From Novipirellula aureliae (lineage in GTDB: Bacteria; Planctomycetota; Planctomycetia; Pirellulales; Pirellulaceae): a stretch of DNA of 57,358 bases. The number at the start of each line of letters is the position of its first letter. Within the stretch, counting starts at the first letter, position 1. Below the pieces are notes generated by a model. It was not told the origin of the DNA. It worked only from the letters and a program-made list of their open reading frames with translations, and made no database searches. The translations under genes were made by a program, and so were the position numbers. The DNA lies in contig NZ_SJPY01000004.1 of NCBI RefSeq assembly GCF_007860185.1, forward strand, positions 474,756 through 532,113, given 5' to 3'. Below, one piece after another: positions 26,663 to 36,227 of the stretch.

Positions 26663-27066
26663 GGTGCCAACCTAGCGGGGGCGACGAACGATTGGATTGC
26701 TGGCAAGCTGACTCCGACACGAGCGGCCTGTAGCCTCATCGCTCGTTCGAAAAATGGTAGCGGAAAATCGGGTCGGCGGCGGATCGCGTATCGCTCCATC
26801 GCGACAACCAATTTGATCTCCAATTTTCCCTCCTTGACCTGCCGAACGACGAATCGAATGTACGCTTGTTGCTGCTCCGTGACGGCATGAAGACGATTGA
26901 TGAGTTGGTCTTCAAGCGATGCGTATCGATCAATTTCAATCGATGGAGTCGTAGGTATCACGATTTGGGCAGAGGACGAACTGGAAAAGATAAATAAAGT
27001 TCCGCAGACAGAGAGAGGTAATAAAACGGAGGAGAGCGTGTGAAACGAGATCTTGTTCTTCATCAT
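26659..27066 (-). CDS. Secreted hypothetical protein, first gene of the SecA-like operon
   Basis: 135 residues from the ATG at 27066, which follows AAGGA at good spacing (an upstream in-frame ATG at 27123 is less likely). A signal peptide (KISFHTLSSVLLPLSVCGTLFIFSS region, cleavage after SSAQ) is followed by about 100 residues rich in Arg and helices (LEDQLINRLHAVTEQQQAYIRF, VKEGKLEIKLVVAMERYA, PFFERAMRLQAARVGVSLP). No known domain. Because it sits in an operon with a SecA-like ATPase it could be a substrate or periplasmic partner of that system; this is inference. Confidence 0.72.
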   Translation of the reverse strand: MMKNKISFHTLSSVLLPLSVCGTLFIFSSSSSAQIVIPTTPSIEIDRYASLEDQLINRLHAVTEQQQAYIRFVVRQVKEGKLEIKLVVAMERYAIRRRPDFPLPFFERAMRLQAARVGVSLPAIQSFVAPARLAP

Positions 27067-27377
27067 TGAAAGTCCTTTTTCGTGGATGATTGGCTCATTC
27101 AAGCCGGAAACCGATGGTTGCATTCACCGCTAGCATTAAAGCAGGCAGTTTGCGGCATATTTGCAAGGGACCCTTCAGCCGGTTTGATGTGGTCTTAGTG
27201 ATTATGTGTATCAAACCGATGGCGACGACCGAAAGAGGATAATGCGAAGGAATTGCCTCGGATCGAAATCAAGATGGTGAGCGATTGCTCATTCATTGAC
27301 TTCGTGAAGGGTATTGTAAAGAAACATAAATCACAACGGCCGCGCGACGGTGGCTGAGCACGCGGAAGGATTCGGCG

Positions 27378-27869
27378 ATGAATCGTTGGTTAATGATTGG
27401 ATCAATAGTAAGTTTAATGGTATGCAGCACCGGATGCCTGCATCATAATTTGCGTAGCAGTGGTTGTCAGGACTGCACGTCAAGTTGTGGCAGTGGGAGC
27501 TGTAGTAGTGGTCAATGCGGCAAAGGAATTCTAGGCCGATTGTCCCAGAACAACGGTGGTGATTGCGGGTGCCAAAGTGGTGCCTGTGGCGATTGCCAAG
27601 ATGGCTCCTGTGGCGGATGCCGTATTGGTGGCTGCCTAGGCGGCTGCGGACGAAACGGGTGTGTTGCTGGGCCTTTGGGGTGGCAACAGGGTGGACTTGA
27701 CTACAGCTCTCATTTGAATCCAGGCCTTTGCGGGCATGGTGCAGGAGCGAAACTGCAAAATCAGCCGTTCACTCCTGGCCCATCATCTGCTCAAGTAGGT
27801 TATCCCTACTACACGCACCATGGGCCGCGCGACTTTTTGATGGATAACCCTCCAACCATAGGCCGCTAG
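27378..27869 (+). CDS. Cys/Gly-rich lipoprotein
   Basis: 163 residues. Signal peptide MNRWLMIGSIVSLMVCSTGC with lipobox STGC, so Cys 20 is the lipid anchor. A low-complexity core rich in Cys and Gly (CQDCTSSCGSGSCSSGQC; CGCQSGACGDCQDGSCGGC) gives around twenty cysteines. The C-terminal part, AGPLGWQQGGLDYSSHLNPG and GYPYYTHHGPRDFLMDNPPT, is a conserved tail found in Pirellulaceae homologues. Disulfide or metal-rich surface structure is possible, but nothing enzymatic is seen. It has its own promoter region (27124-27377). Confidence 0.8.
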   Translation: MNRWLMIGSIVSLMVCSTGCLHHNLRSSGCQDCTSSCGSGSCSSGQCGKGILGRLSQNNGGDCGCQSGACGDCQDGSCGGCRIGGCLGGCGRNGCVAGPLGWQQGGLDYSSHLNPGLCGHGAGAKLQNQPFTPGPSSAQVGYPYYTHHGPRDFLMDNPPTIGR

Positions 27870-28299
27870 AACAGGTCCGCCTGGTTAGCCACAATACGTG
27901 GTTAGCCACAATATTAGTGGCGACAGCATATCGACTGGGGGCGTCAGCCCCTCGTTGTTGCAGGCAAGTTGGGATGTTGGGGGCAAAGCCCCGGCGATTT
28001 ACCCAGCCCAGCTTACCCCAGCCTAGCCTACCCAGCCCAGCCTACCCCAGCCCAACGGGCCGGGGTTCGGCAAAGCGATAAACCGATAGGGCCAACGGCC
28101 CGGCAGTTTGTCCGTCTGGCTTCAAGCCAGGACAAACGGTCGGGCCTTTGGCCCTATGAATACTTGGTGTCCCCGATCCCAGTCCGACGGACTGGGCTTG
28201 GTAGACCGATGGGCCTTTGGCCTGGAGACGTCGTATGCGGCGTTTTTCCAAGTGTCAATCCCGAAAAAATCCATCTGCCAATCATTTGCGAGAACGATT
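27870..28299. repeat. Patch of short palindromes and small direct repeats
   Basis: Two direct copies of GTGGTTAGCCACAATA (27884-27913) are followed by CCCAGCCTACCCCAGCC-like words repeated near 28010-28065 and a run of short palindromes: GGCCAACGGCC (28091), GGCTTCAAGCC (28118), GGGCCTTTGGCCC (28142), CAGTCCGACGGACTG (28182) and GGGCCTTTGGCC (28212). The long open frame across it is a consequence of the repeats and is not a credible extension of the serine acetyltransferase. Confidence 0.7.
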
Positions 28300-29268
28300 G
28301 TGGCGTCTGATTTTCGACTTAAAGAACAACTGCCAGACTTAACTGAGCGGATTGTTGCGACTTATACCGCTGACGATGCAATGAACCATTTGGGGCATTG
28401 TCCGCTACCTAGCTACACAGCCGTCAAAGAAATCCTGTTGGACTTGAAGGATGTCCTGTATCCTGGGTATCGACGCAAAATCGGCCTGCACTCTGGGAAT
28501 ATTCGTTACCATGTCGGTAGCCTGATTGATTCGTTGCACGACGAATTAACCACCCAAATCGCTCGAGCTCTACGGCATGAGCATCGTGTCTTCCAGAAGC
28601 ATAGCGATTGCGAGAGCGACATCGATTTTGAAGCCAAAGGTCAAGCGATGGCGATCGAGCTCTTGACTCGGATCCCTGATTTGCGCAAGAGCTTGGCGAC
28701 GGACGCACAAGCCGCTTACGATGGGGATCCCGCCTGTCGAACGACCGATGAAGTCGTTTTTTGTTATCCCGGTTTTGCAGCGATTACGGTATACCGAATT
28801 GCCCACGAACTGGTAAAGCTTCAAGTTCCATTCATTCCTCGCATGATGAGCGAGTGGGCTCATAAACAAACGGGGATCGATATTCACCCCGGTGCGACGA
28901 TTGGCAAGTACTTTTTCATCGATCATGGTACGGGTGTCGTGGTGGGTGAAACGTGTGAAATTGGAGACCATGTTAAGCTTTATCAGGGCGTCACGCTCGG
29001 CGCATTGAGTTTCAAAACCGATGAAGATGGTGCGTTGATTCGTGGCAAAAAGAGACATCCCACGATTGAGGACGGAGTTGTCGTCTACGCGAATGCAACG
29101 ATCTTGGGTGGCCGCACGGTGGTCGGCAAGGATAGCGTGATCGGGTCGAGTGTCTGGATCACAAAGTCGGTGGTTCCGAAGACGACCGTGACGCTCGAAA
29201 AACCTCTGCTTCGGGTGCGTTCGGGACTGGATGATTCGCTAGGCGACGAATTGGACTTTCAGATTTAG
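28300..29268 (+). CDS. cysE: Serine O-acetyltransferase
   Basis: 322 residues from the GTG at 28300; the open frame continues upstream only through palindromic repeat sequence, and an ATG near 28381 is an alternative start. Acetylates L-serine with acetyl-CoA to make O-acetylserine, the precursor of cysteine. A helical N-terminal domain is followed by the left-handed beta helix: [40 protein letters not shown] and [20 protein letters not shown]. The catalytic His lies in DHGTG and the Asp/His pair in VFCYPGF and related parts of the N-terminal domain. Long, EpsC/plant-like form. cysK is not nearby. Confidence 0.88.
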   Translation: MASDFRLKEQLPDLTERIVATYTADDAMNHLGHCPLPSYTAVKEILLDLKDVLYPGYRRKIGLHSGNIRYHVGSLIDSLHDELTTQIARALRHEHRVFQKHSDCESDIDFEAKGQAMAIELLTRIPDLRKSLATDAQAAYDGDPACRTTDEVVFCYPGFAAITVYRIAHELVKLQVPFIPRMMSEWAHKQTGIDIHPGATIGKYFFIDHGTGVVVGETCEIGDHVKLYQGVTLGALSFKTDEDGALIRGKKRHPTIEDGVVVYANATILGGRTVVGKDSVIGSSVWITKSVVPKTTVTLEKPLLRVRSGLDDSLGDELDFQI

Positions 29269-29271
29269 GTC

Positions 29272-32241
29272 CTAGCCGAGCACTTCTTTCTCTAGCTTCG
29301 GCATCCTTCCGTAGGCGAATGCCAACAGTTTGAGGGGATGCAACGTTTGCCGCCCCGCGGCGTGTTCAATTTGCATCTTGCATGTACTGCACTCGCTTGC
29401 GGCTTTGCCTTTCCCAGCCGAGCGCATCGTTGAGATGAGCGGCCAACCGACGCGAAGACTATTTCGATAGTTTTTCTTTTGCAGTCCCCAAGTGCCCGCC
29501 ATCCCCGTACATCCCGCTTCGATTGGGTTGACGTTCAGGTCGGGAATCAGAGCCATCAATCGCGGCCCCGCCTTCTCGGATGTCAGGGCTCTTAGATGAC
29601 ACGGTTCGTGATAGGTAATGTCGAGCGGTATCGATGCAAAATCGATCGATAAACGATCTTGCTGATACAGATTCCAAAAGAACTCACATGCTTCGAACGA
29701 GTTTTCGGCGACCAAATGGGCGTCTTGATCGTCCATCAGGTTGACGTACTCATGCCGCAAGCACAACACGGCCGCTGGTTCCGTGGCGACGATGGTAAAT
29801 CCTTGCCGAACGGCATCGGCTAGGATCCGCAGGTTTCGCCTTGCGACTCGCCGAGCCCCCTTGATATCGCCAGCGGAGATGCGGGCGATGCCGCTGGCCT
29901 TTTGCCCCGGCGGTACGAACAGCCCGATGCCGTTATGCTGCGCGATCTCGGCAAGTGCCCGCCCCAGGTTGGGGTCATGGTAATTTGCAAAATGATCGAC
30001 GAAGTAAGCGATTTTCAGTCCTCCATGGGGCCGCATTTTTGTCCAGCGACGCTTGGCGGCATATCGTAAAAACGTTTCCCCCACCACACTCGGCAATTCT
30101 CGAGCGGCCGACAATCCGAACAACCGTTCGCCAAGCCAGCGTGAGGGACCGCTGCGAATTAACAAATTCGATATCCAAGGAACCCGTGAGGCGATGGCTG
30201 CAATGGTGTCGATTCGACCGAGTAATAAATCGGAAAGCGGCAGCCCGTTGGTCGCAACATGCTGCGCCTTCAATTCGCCAACGATTTTTGGAATGTCGAC
30301 CGACGCAGGGCACTCCAATCGGCATTGGTGGCAATTGAAGCAGAGATCGGCAATCTGTTTGGCTCGATCATCCGCCAAGTCCTCCACTTTGACTTGGCCG
30401 CTAAGGACGCCTCGAAGCAAATTCGCTTTCGCTCTTGGTGATGCCTCTTCACTCCGTAGCGAGCGAAACATAGGGCATTGTCGCTCGTTAGGAGAATTGG
30501 TTCGGCAACGCCCACATCCGTTACAACTTCTGGCAACCTGAGCAATCGATCCCGAGGCGGTCCAGTTTTGCAGAACTTGAAGTTGCGGCACCGACTTTCC
30601 CAAACTCCTAGCATTTTCGACGCTGGCTGCGTCGGCCTCGATCAGAATTCGTTGGTCTCGACTGACTTCGATCGTTTGATTTGCGGGACGCAGGTTTTCA
30701 TTAGGTTTTTGCAGTTCGCTGCCAAATAATTTGCCAGGGTTAAGCCGATGGTTTGGATCGAATAGACGCTTGACCTGTCCCATCACCTGCCAAAGATCTT
30801 TAAATTGTTGAGGCAGCAAATGGGAGCGGCTTAAACCAGCTGCATGTTCCACACTGACTTGGCCGCCATGTTTCCATACAACCTCAGCGATCTCATTCGA
30901 CAAGCTCAATATTTTCTCGCGGTCACGACGGTTCGCCAAATCTAAAAAAGGACGGAGGTGCAACTGTCCATGGCCGGCGTGAGCAAACACCGTCGCCGTC
31001 GTCCGATGTCGCTGCAACACCGCTTGCGTATCGATCAGCAAGGTTGGCAATTTTTCAGGGGAAAGCGCGATGTCTTCGACAAACGGCAGAGGAGCTTGCT
31101 TACCCTTTACTCGATGCAGTCGCGGAATCACTCGCCGCGATAACTCCCAAAATAGATCTCGTTCCGCTTGCTCGACGGTTGAAACCGATGCGAATGCTGC
31201 ATCGACGCCACGCGACAAATCCTTCGCAATGATTTGCAAACGATCACGCAGTTCACTAAGGGATTCGCCTTGGATTTCAACCAGCAGCATCGCTTCGGCT
31301 TCACGCGGCAGCAGCGAGGCAAATCGCGAATCGATTTCACGCGCGATTTGCAATAGCCGCCGATCCATCAAATCACAGGCCACAGGCCCATGCTTGGTCG
31401 CTTCGGTTGCACTGCGGGCCGCTGAATCGAGACGCCGGAAAAACAACAGCACCACACCGCGATGGGTCGGGATCGCTTCGGTACGCAGCGTCGCATCAAT
31501 GATCGCCGCCAAGGTTCCTTGGGTGCCGACGATGAATTTCGCCAGATCGACCTGGCCCCCCGAATCAATGACGCCGTCAAAGCGGAATCCACTACGGGAA
31601 TTCGGAGCAGCTGCCTGATTGGCAATCGGTTGGCGAAATTGCTTCTCGATTTCGATGAGTCCGCGCGCCATGCGGCCCGCCGTCGTCGGCTCGTCAGCCC
31701 GATGCCGCGACAGATCAATCATCTCCCCTTCCGCGGTTACGATGCGGATCGAGTCGATGTTGTCTCGCGCCGATCCGCTCCGCAAGTAATGACTTCCCGA
31801 AGCATTAATTGCCAACACGCTCCCAATCGTCGTGATGCTGCGAGTTGCCGGATCGGGACCAAACCAACGGCCATGCGGTTTCAAAGAACGGTTCACCTCC
31901 GCTAAAACGGCACCACTCTGGACCGTGACGGTTGCCGCATGACGGTCGACCGAGATGCGGCGCATAAACCGAGAAAAGTCGATAACGATGCCCCGACCCA
32001 GGGATTCGCCAGCAACCCCACTACCGGCACCTCGCGGGTGTATCGAAAGTTGGTTTTTCGACGCATACTGAATCGTCGCCGCTACATCCGCGCCTATTCG
32101 CGGACGGACGACTCCCAACGGGGTGAGTTGATAAACGCTTGCATCCGAGGCATACAATTGGCACGACAACGGATCGCAGAGGACTTCCCCTCTTACGATT
32201 CCGCGTAAGTCATCTTGTATGCGTTGGCGTTCAGTGTCCAT
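29272..32241 (-). CDS. FAD-linked oxidase fused to an Fe-S domain (D-lactate dehydrogenase type)
   Basis: 989 residues from the ATG at 32241, which follows AGGA; an in-frame ATG at 32259 is possible. The N-terminal half is a VAO-type FAD domain (LSIHPRGAGSGVAGESLG, ITTIGSVLAINASGSH) and an FAD-oxidase C-terminal domain (FAHAGHGQLHLRPF, SVEHAAGLSRS). The second half has two 4Fe-4S sites (CNGCGRCRTNSPNERQCPM; CFNCHQCRLECP) and a CCG-like cap (EPCHLRAL, GCTGMAG, CSTCKMQIEH). Such GlcD-GlpC fusions oxidise D-lactate, D-2-hydroxyacids or related compounds and pass electrons to the quinone pool. Peripheral membrane association is expected. Its 5' end is 50 bp from folE. Confidence 0.9.
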   Translation of the reverse strand: MDTERQRIQDDLRGIVRGEVLCDPLSCQLYASDASVYQLTPLGVVRPRIGADVAATIQYASKNQLSIHPRGAGSGVAGESLGRGIVIDFSRFMRRISVDRHAATVTVQSGAVLAEVNRSLKPHGRWFGPDPATRSITTIGSVLAINASGSHYLRSGSARDNIDSIRIVTAEGEMIDLSRHRADEPTTAGRMARGLIEIEKQFRQPIANQAAAPNSRSGFRFDGVIDSGGQVDLAKFIVGTQGTLAAIIDATLRTEAIPTHRGVVLLFFRRLDSAARSATEATKHGPVACDLMDRRLLQIAREIDSRFASLLPREAEAMLLVEIQGESLSELRDRLQIIAKDLSRGVDAAFASVSTVEQAERDLFWELSRRVIPRLHRVKGKQAPLPFVEDIALSPEKLPTLLIDTQAVLQRHRTTATVFAHAGHGQLHLRPFLDLANRRDREKILSLSNEIAEVVWKHGGQVSVEHAAGLSRSHLLPQQFKDLWQVMGQVKRLFDPNHRLNPGKLFGSELQKPNENLRPANQTIEVSRDQRILIEADAASVENARSLGKSVPQLQVLQNWTASGSIAQVARSCNGCGRCRTNSPNERQCPMFRSLRSEEASPRAKANLLRGVLSGQVKVEDLADDRAKQIADLCFNCHQCRLECPASVDIPKIVGELKAQHVATNGLPLSDLLLGRIDTIAAIASRVPWISNLLIRSGPSRWLGERLFGLSAARELPSVVGETFLRYAAKRRWTKMRPHGGLKIAYFVDHFANYHDPNLGRALAEIAQHNGIGLFVPPGQKASGIARISAGDIKGARRVARRNLRILADAVRQGFTIVATEPAAVLCLRHEYVNLMDDQDAHLVAENSFEACEFFWNLYQQDRLSIDFASIPLDITYHEPCHLRALTSEKAGPRLMALIPDLNVNPIEAGCTGMAGTWGLQKKNYRNSLRVGWPLISTMRSAGKGKAASECSTCKMQIEHAAGRQTLHPLKLLAFAYGRMPKLEKEVLG

Positions 32242-32291
32242 GAATCCTATTTCGATCATAGAATTCGTTGGTTGTCAAGCGAACAAGCTTG

Positions 32292-33005
32292 TTAAGCTTC
32301 GCGGTTGATCAAACCAAGCACTTCAGCTCTCGATTTTGGATCATCTCGAAAAGCGCCCCGCATCGCACTGGTCAAACACAAACTGCCCGGCTTGCGAACG
32401 CCTCGCATGGTCATGCAGCTATGGGTCGCTTCGCAGACGACCGCAACGCCCTTGGCGGACAAACGATCTTCGACCATGTCGGCAATCGTTTGCGTCATTC
32501 GCTCTTGAACTTGAGGGCGACGAGCGACTTCTTCGACCACACGGGCCAATTTGCTAAGCCCAACGACCTTTCCGCTCGGCAAATACGCGATGTGCGCTTT
32601 TCCTGTGAAGGGTAGCAAATGATGCTCGCACATGCTGCAAAAACTGATGTCGCGAACCAGAACGATTTCGTCATATTCCTCTGTAAATACTTTTGATAAA
32701 TGACGGGCTGGATCGGAATGGAGGCCTGCAAACATCTCGGCATACATACGAGCCACGCGCGCAGGGGTTTCAAGAAGCCCTTCACGGTCTGGGTCTTCAC
32801 CGACTGCATCCAAGATGACACGCACTGCAGCTTCGATTCGCTTTAGGTCCACTGCGTCGGTGCGAGGGGCATTGTGATCGATAAAAAGTGGTGGTACGCC
32901 ATCGCCGTTGCGCGATGAGCCACAGCTTTCTTCGGGCAAATCGGTAAATGATTCTTTGGGAGAACTAAGTTCCACGGATTCTTTTCCTTCAAGAGATACA
33001 AACAT
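32292..33005 (-). CDS. folE: GTP cyclohydrolase I
   Basis: 237 residues from the ATG at 33005 (an upstream ATG at 33038 adds 11). Converts GTP to 7,8-dihydroneopterin triphosphate, first step of tetrahydrofolate and pterin synthesis. Zinc and substrate residues are in [20 protein letters not shown] and [34 protein letters not shown]-like segment [17 protein letters not shown] is conserved. The first 45 residues are a polar extension rich in Ser and Glu, not part of the fold. It is transcribed in the same direction as, and just before, the FAD/Fe-S oxidase gene. Confidence 0.92.
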   Translation of the reverse strand: MFVSLEGKESVELSSPKESFTDLPEESCGSSRNGDGVPPLFIDHNAPRTDAVDLKRIEAAVRVILDAVGEDPDREGLLETPARVARMYAEMFAGLHSDPARHLSKVFTEEYDEIVLVRDISFCSMCEHHLLPFTGKAHIAYLPSGKVVGLSKLARVVEEVARRPQVQERMTQTIADMVEDRLSAKGVAVVCEATHSCMTMRGVRKPGSLCLTSAMRGAFRDDPKSRAEVLGLINREA

Positions 33006-33406
33006 CCAGGCTGCAGCCAACAAGATCGCAGATCGCAACCCTCTGCATATGATAGCAGCTTGTCGAGTTTGGTGAGATTCCTGGCAGCTAGGAAATGCCT
33101 GGCCAGCATAAAATGGCGGTGAAGCTGCATTTTAGCACCGCCAGAATCCTTTTAAGTCGTTATTCGCAAATAAGTTATGGGTTTTAACTGCTCGGTTTAA
33201 ATACTGGCAACGGCGCATGGCGAAAGGTGCCCTCCTCAACGGCGGGAGCAAAGACCTGCTTGACTCCAATAACAGATGTTTCCTCAAACGATCGATCGTC
33301 ACGAGAACAAAGATTCATTCGATGGGTTGTTTGCAGGATAGGCTAGCAGACGACAAATCACTATCATCCATAGTGACCCTGCGCACCATCCAAAGGAAAG
33401 GAAACA
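33006..33406. other. Divergent promoter region between folE and the Lys-rich gene
   Basis: No ORF is convincing. A strong hairpin (TGGCGGTG to CACCGCCA, about 33113-33143) lies within it; with both neighbours pointing away it may be a leader or regulatory structure instead of a terminator. Confidence 0.35.
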
Positions 33407-33826
33407 ATGATGGAAATCAACGAACAGACCGACCCACCAACGACCACTCCTGGCGATCCGTCAGACGAAAAGAAAGCGGAAACGAAGCCGACAGAAAAAA
33501 AGAAGAAAGAAGCCTCGAAATCGCCCGATCAAAATCAGAAAGAGAGCCCGACTCGCCAAGCAAAGGAGAGACCCACCAATTCTCCTGCCAGTAAACCGTC
33601 TACCAATCGTCCCAAAAAGACGAAGGCATCCGCAGCGACGAAACAAACGACGGTCAAGCCAAGTGAGTATCAGCTCGAACATTTGGCGGCCGCCGTAGCG
33701 GCCGCAAAGGGGGCGGATAATCTGCTCGCGATCTTGGGCCACGTCGAAGAGGCAGGTGGCCACGTGGAAGTGATCGAGAGTATCGAAACGTATCGCGCAC
33801 TGAAAACGGCCGTGGAACAGTCGTAG
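33407..33826 (+). CDS. Hypothetical protein with Lys/Pro-rich tail and small C-terminal domain
   Basis: 139 residues; the ATG at 33407 has an AGGAAAGGA ribosome site. The first 85 residues are disordered and rich in Lys, Pro, Ser, Thr (for instance EKKKKEASKSPDQNQKES and KKTKASAATKQTT). The last 50 (YQLEHLAAAVAAAKGADNLL, then AILGHVEEAGGHVEVIESI) form a small helix-rich domain. This looks like a nucleic-acid-associated or scaffold protein, but the family is not recognised. A convergent partner, dnaX, ends 196 bp further on. Confidence 0.65.
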   Translation: MMEINEQTDPPTTTPGDPSDEKKAETKPTEKKKKEASKSPDQNQKESPTRQAKERPTNSPASKPSTNRPKKTKASAATKQTTVKPSEYQLEHLAAAVAAAKGADNLLAILGHVEEAGGHVEVIESIETYRALKTAVEQS

Positions 33827-34021
33827 CAAGCACTCGCTCCATTGCGATCTGGCTCCATTGCGATCTGGCTACTGCGTTCGCTTCAAGACGCAGCTTGAAA
33901 CGCGGCGCGAATTGAAAAGCGACGCCAACGCGGCAAGAAACCGTCCCTGCGTTGGCAGCCGGGACATCTTCTCTCGATACAGCTCACCGGGTTTCGATAC
34001 AGCTCATCGGGGCTTTTCGAT

Positions 34022-35827
34022 TCATCGGGGCTTTTCGATTTTGACGATCTCCGCTTCGAAGATTTCGATGCACGATTTGACCATCTCATTGTTTTCGATC
34101 TCTTTTTGTCGTTGCAGCCTCGCTTTACCAGCCGGGATGGGGGCTTCCTTTTTGACGACCGCTTTAGGGGGGGCCAGCTGTAGCTCGAGTATGATTTCAC
34201 GGCCCGCGAGCGCGGAGACCGCTTCGGCCAGCGAGTTGCGATGCTGTGGATGGTCACAGCGGCTGTAGGCCAACTTCGCCTCGCCAGGAAAGATCAATCG
34301 CAAACGTCCCTCTTCTGCGACAACTTGCTTGACCGCATGAGAGAGGGTCTCGGTCATCGGCTCAACCTTCTCGGTCGCTTCCTTCCAAATCCTCTCGGCC
34401 ACCTCTTGAGTCCATGCTTGACGGCTTAGGGGTGCCTGATTTACGGCTTTGGGAGCAGCACTCGCGATTTGCGAAGGCGGCACGGTGGCGCTGGTTTCCA
34501 TTGTAGGCGGCGGAGTTACCGAAGCGGTGGGCGTTTGCTTTCGTTCACCGTTTTTTTTTTCGCTCTCCGCTGAACGGCTCGTTGGTGTCGAACGAACGAC
34601 TGGTTGAGTAGCGGCACTTGCCGATACTCCCGACGCGCCGGGTTTGACGGAATCGGCTGCGGCCGCCAGGTCGACAATCTGCTGCAAATCGGGCAGATGG
34701 CAAATTTGGATTGCCGTCGCTTCGAGTAGCACGCGTGAATAGACGCTATGGCGGATTCGCACCAGCGTTTGGTCGATCAATCCAACAACTGCCAAGACGG
34801 TCTGCAACCCCCATCGCTCACCGAGTTCCTTCAACTCGTCATGCAAACTGACGGCCGTATGCCGCATCAAACTCGGTTCGCAGCCAACCGTAACGGCCAA
34901 CAGGTCTCGGAAATAGGCTAGTAGTTGCTCGGCGAGTCGGCCCGCGTCGACACCCGCGTCAATCCCGGCGTCCATTTGCCGAATGACTTCGGCAGCATCA
35001 CGATCGGCCATCGCTTTTGCCAATGCGTGTAGCCGTACGTCATCCGCTGTGCCGAGCATCGAGTGAACCTGCTCGACCGTCAATTTGCCGTCGCTGAAAC
35101 TCATGACCTGTTCGAGCAACGATTGGCTGTCTCGCATCGATCCCGCGGCTCGACGGGCGATCAATTCCAATGCGTCGTCGTCGGCTTCCGCCGATTCTTT
35201 CTCGATGATCTCGCGAAGTCGGCCAACAATCTTCGGCACTTCGACCGGTGCAAAATCAAATCGCTGACAGCGACTCAAAACCGTGATGGGCAGCTTTTCG
35301 GGATCGGTCGTGCAAAAGATAAACTTGACATGCTCCGGTGGCTCTTCGAGCGTTTTAAGCAGCGCGTTAAAAGCCGCCCCGGTCAACATGTGAACTTCGT
35401 CAATGATATAAATCTTGTACCGTGATCGACTCGGCCGGACGCTGACGTTCGCCCGCAACGATCGAATCTCGTCAATCCCTCGATTGCTAGCTCCATCGAT
35501 TTCGATCACATCGACGTCTTCCCCCGAATCGATCGCCTGGGCAACGTCGGAATCATTGTCCGGGTCTCCGGTCGGACCCGATGGATCGTTGAGCGCCTTG
35601 GCAAAGATTCTGGCCGTGCTGGTCTTACCGACTCCACGAGCACCGGTGAACAGGTAAGCATGCCCAACCCGGTTGGTTTCGATCGCGTTTTTTAGAGCCC
35701 GCCCCACATGGTCTTGTCCCACGAGTTCATCGAAACCACGAGGGCGGTAACGGCGGGCCACGACGACATACGAGTTTTTGGGGCCGTCTGCGTTCGGGCC
35801 GTTGGATGGGCCATCAGACTCAGGCAT
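34022..35827 (-). CDS. dnaX: DNA polymerase III tau/gamma subunit, zinc module lost
   Basis: 601 residues. Clamp-loader ATPase of the replisome. Walker A is GARGVGKTSTA (62-72), followed by EIDGASNRGIDEIR, Walker B region YIIDEVHMLTGAAFNALLKTLEEPP, and the sensor-1 and arginine-finger areas CTTDPEKLPITVLSRCQRFD. The four cysteines that normally hold zinc between Walker A and the EIDGAS segment are all absent: the corresponding positions in LNDPSGPTGDPDNDSDVAQ are D81, D90, S93 and A96. A Pro/Thr/Ala-rich linker and a tau-like C-terminal domain complete the protein. The SRP RNA gene lies directly upstream, an order seen in many bacteria. Confidence 0.93.
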   Translation of the reverse strand: MPESDGPSNGPNADGPKNSYVVVARRYRPRGFDELVGQDHVGRALKNAIETNRVGHAYLFTGARGVGKTSTARIFAKALNDPSGPTGDPDNDSDVAQAIDSGEDVDVIEIDGASNRGIDEIRSLRANVSVRPSRSRYKIYIIDEVHMLTGAAFNALLKTLEEPPEHVKFIFCTTDPEKLPITVLSRCQRFDFAPVEVPKIVGRLREIIEKESAEADDDALELIARRAAGSMRDSQSLLEQVMSFSDGKLTVEQVHSMLGTADDVRLHALAKAMADRDAAEVIRQMDAGIDAGVDAGRLAEQLLAYFRDLLAVTVGCEPSLMRHTAVSLHDELKELGERWGLQTVLAVVGLIDQTLVRIRHSVYSRVLLEATAIQICHLPDLQQIVDLAAAADSVKPGASGVSASAATQPVVRSTPTSRSAESEKKNGERKQTPTASVTPPPTMETSATVPPSQIASAAPKAVNQAPLSRQAWTQEVAERIWKEATEKVEPMTETLSHAVKQVVAEEGRLRLIFPGEAKLAYSRCDHPQHRNSLAEAVSALAGREIILELQLAPPKAVVKKEAPIPAGKARLQRQKEIENNEMVKSCIEIFEAEIVKIEKPR

Positions 35828-35896
35828 ATCGCAGGGTCGATTACGAGATAGAAGTGAACGGTAAGGCTATCGACAAAGGAATCACCCGTCACCGTT

Positions 35897-36002
35897 GTTT
35901 GGGGGAGGCGACCCTCACACAGAGCTACACCGCTTATGGCTGCTCCAGTTAAGGCCTGACCAGGTTCACGATTCACAATCGCAAGGGTCGCCACCCTCAA
36001 AC
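35897..36002 (-). ncRNA. ffs: Signal recognition particle 4.5S RNA (small bacterial type)
   Basis: On the minus strand, GTTTG at the 5' end pairs with CAAAC at the 3' end, and GGCGACCCT with AGGGTCGCC, giving a long terminal helix. The apical part has the conserved SRP motif GGTCAGG ... GGAGCAGCC, where Ffh binds. About 106 nt, within the small-type range. It lies 70 bp upstream of dnaX in the same orientation, a well-known gene order. It targets nascent membrane proteins together with Ffh and FtsY. Confidence 0.93.
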
Positions 36003-36227
36003 AAACGGCATTCGAGCGATATTGTTCAAGAGTAAGGAATTGTAACGAGAATGCACGCGGGCGAAAAGCGGGGGCTTCCATTCTGTCGCGCAGAAGACGC
36101 GATAGGTTTCCGCCCCTGGGCGTCCATCCACGGCGACGCCGACCATCGTTTTGCAACGACGGTAAACGTGCAATTTCCCTACGACCGCGTGGATGATTGC
36201 GACGCCCGCTGCTCGGACTAGCAGATC

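Noticed and set aside
28108-28299. 64-codon N-terminal extension of serine acetyltransferase
   Set aside because: The segment is made of palindromic repeat words and its translation is unlike the enzyme family.
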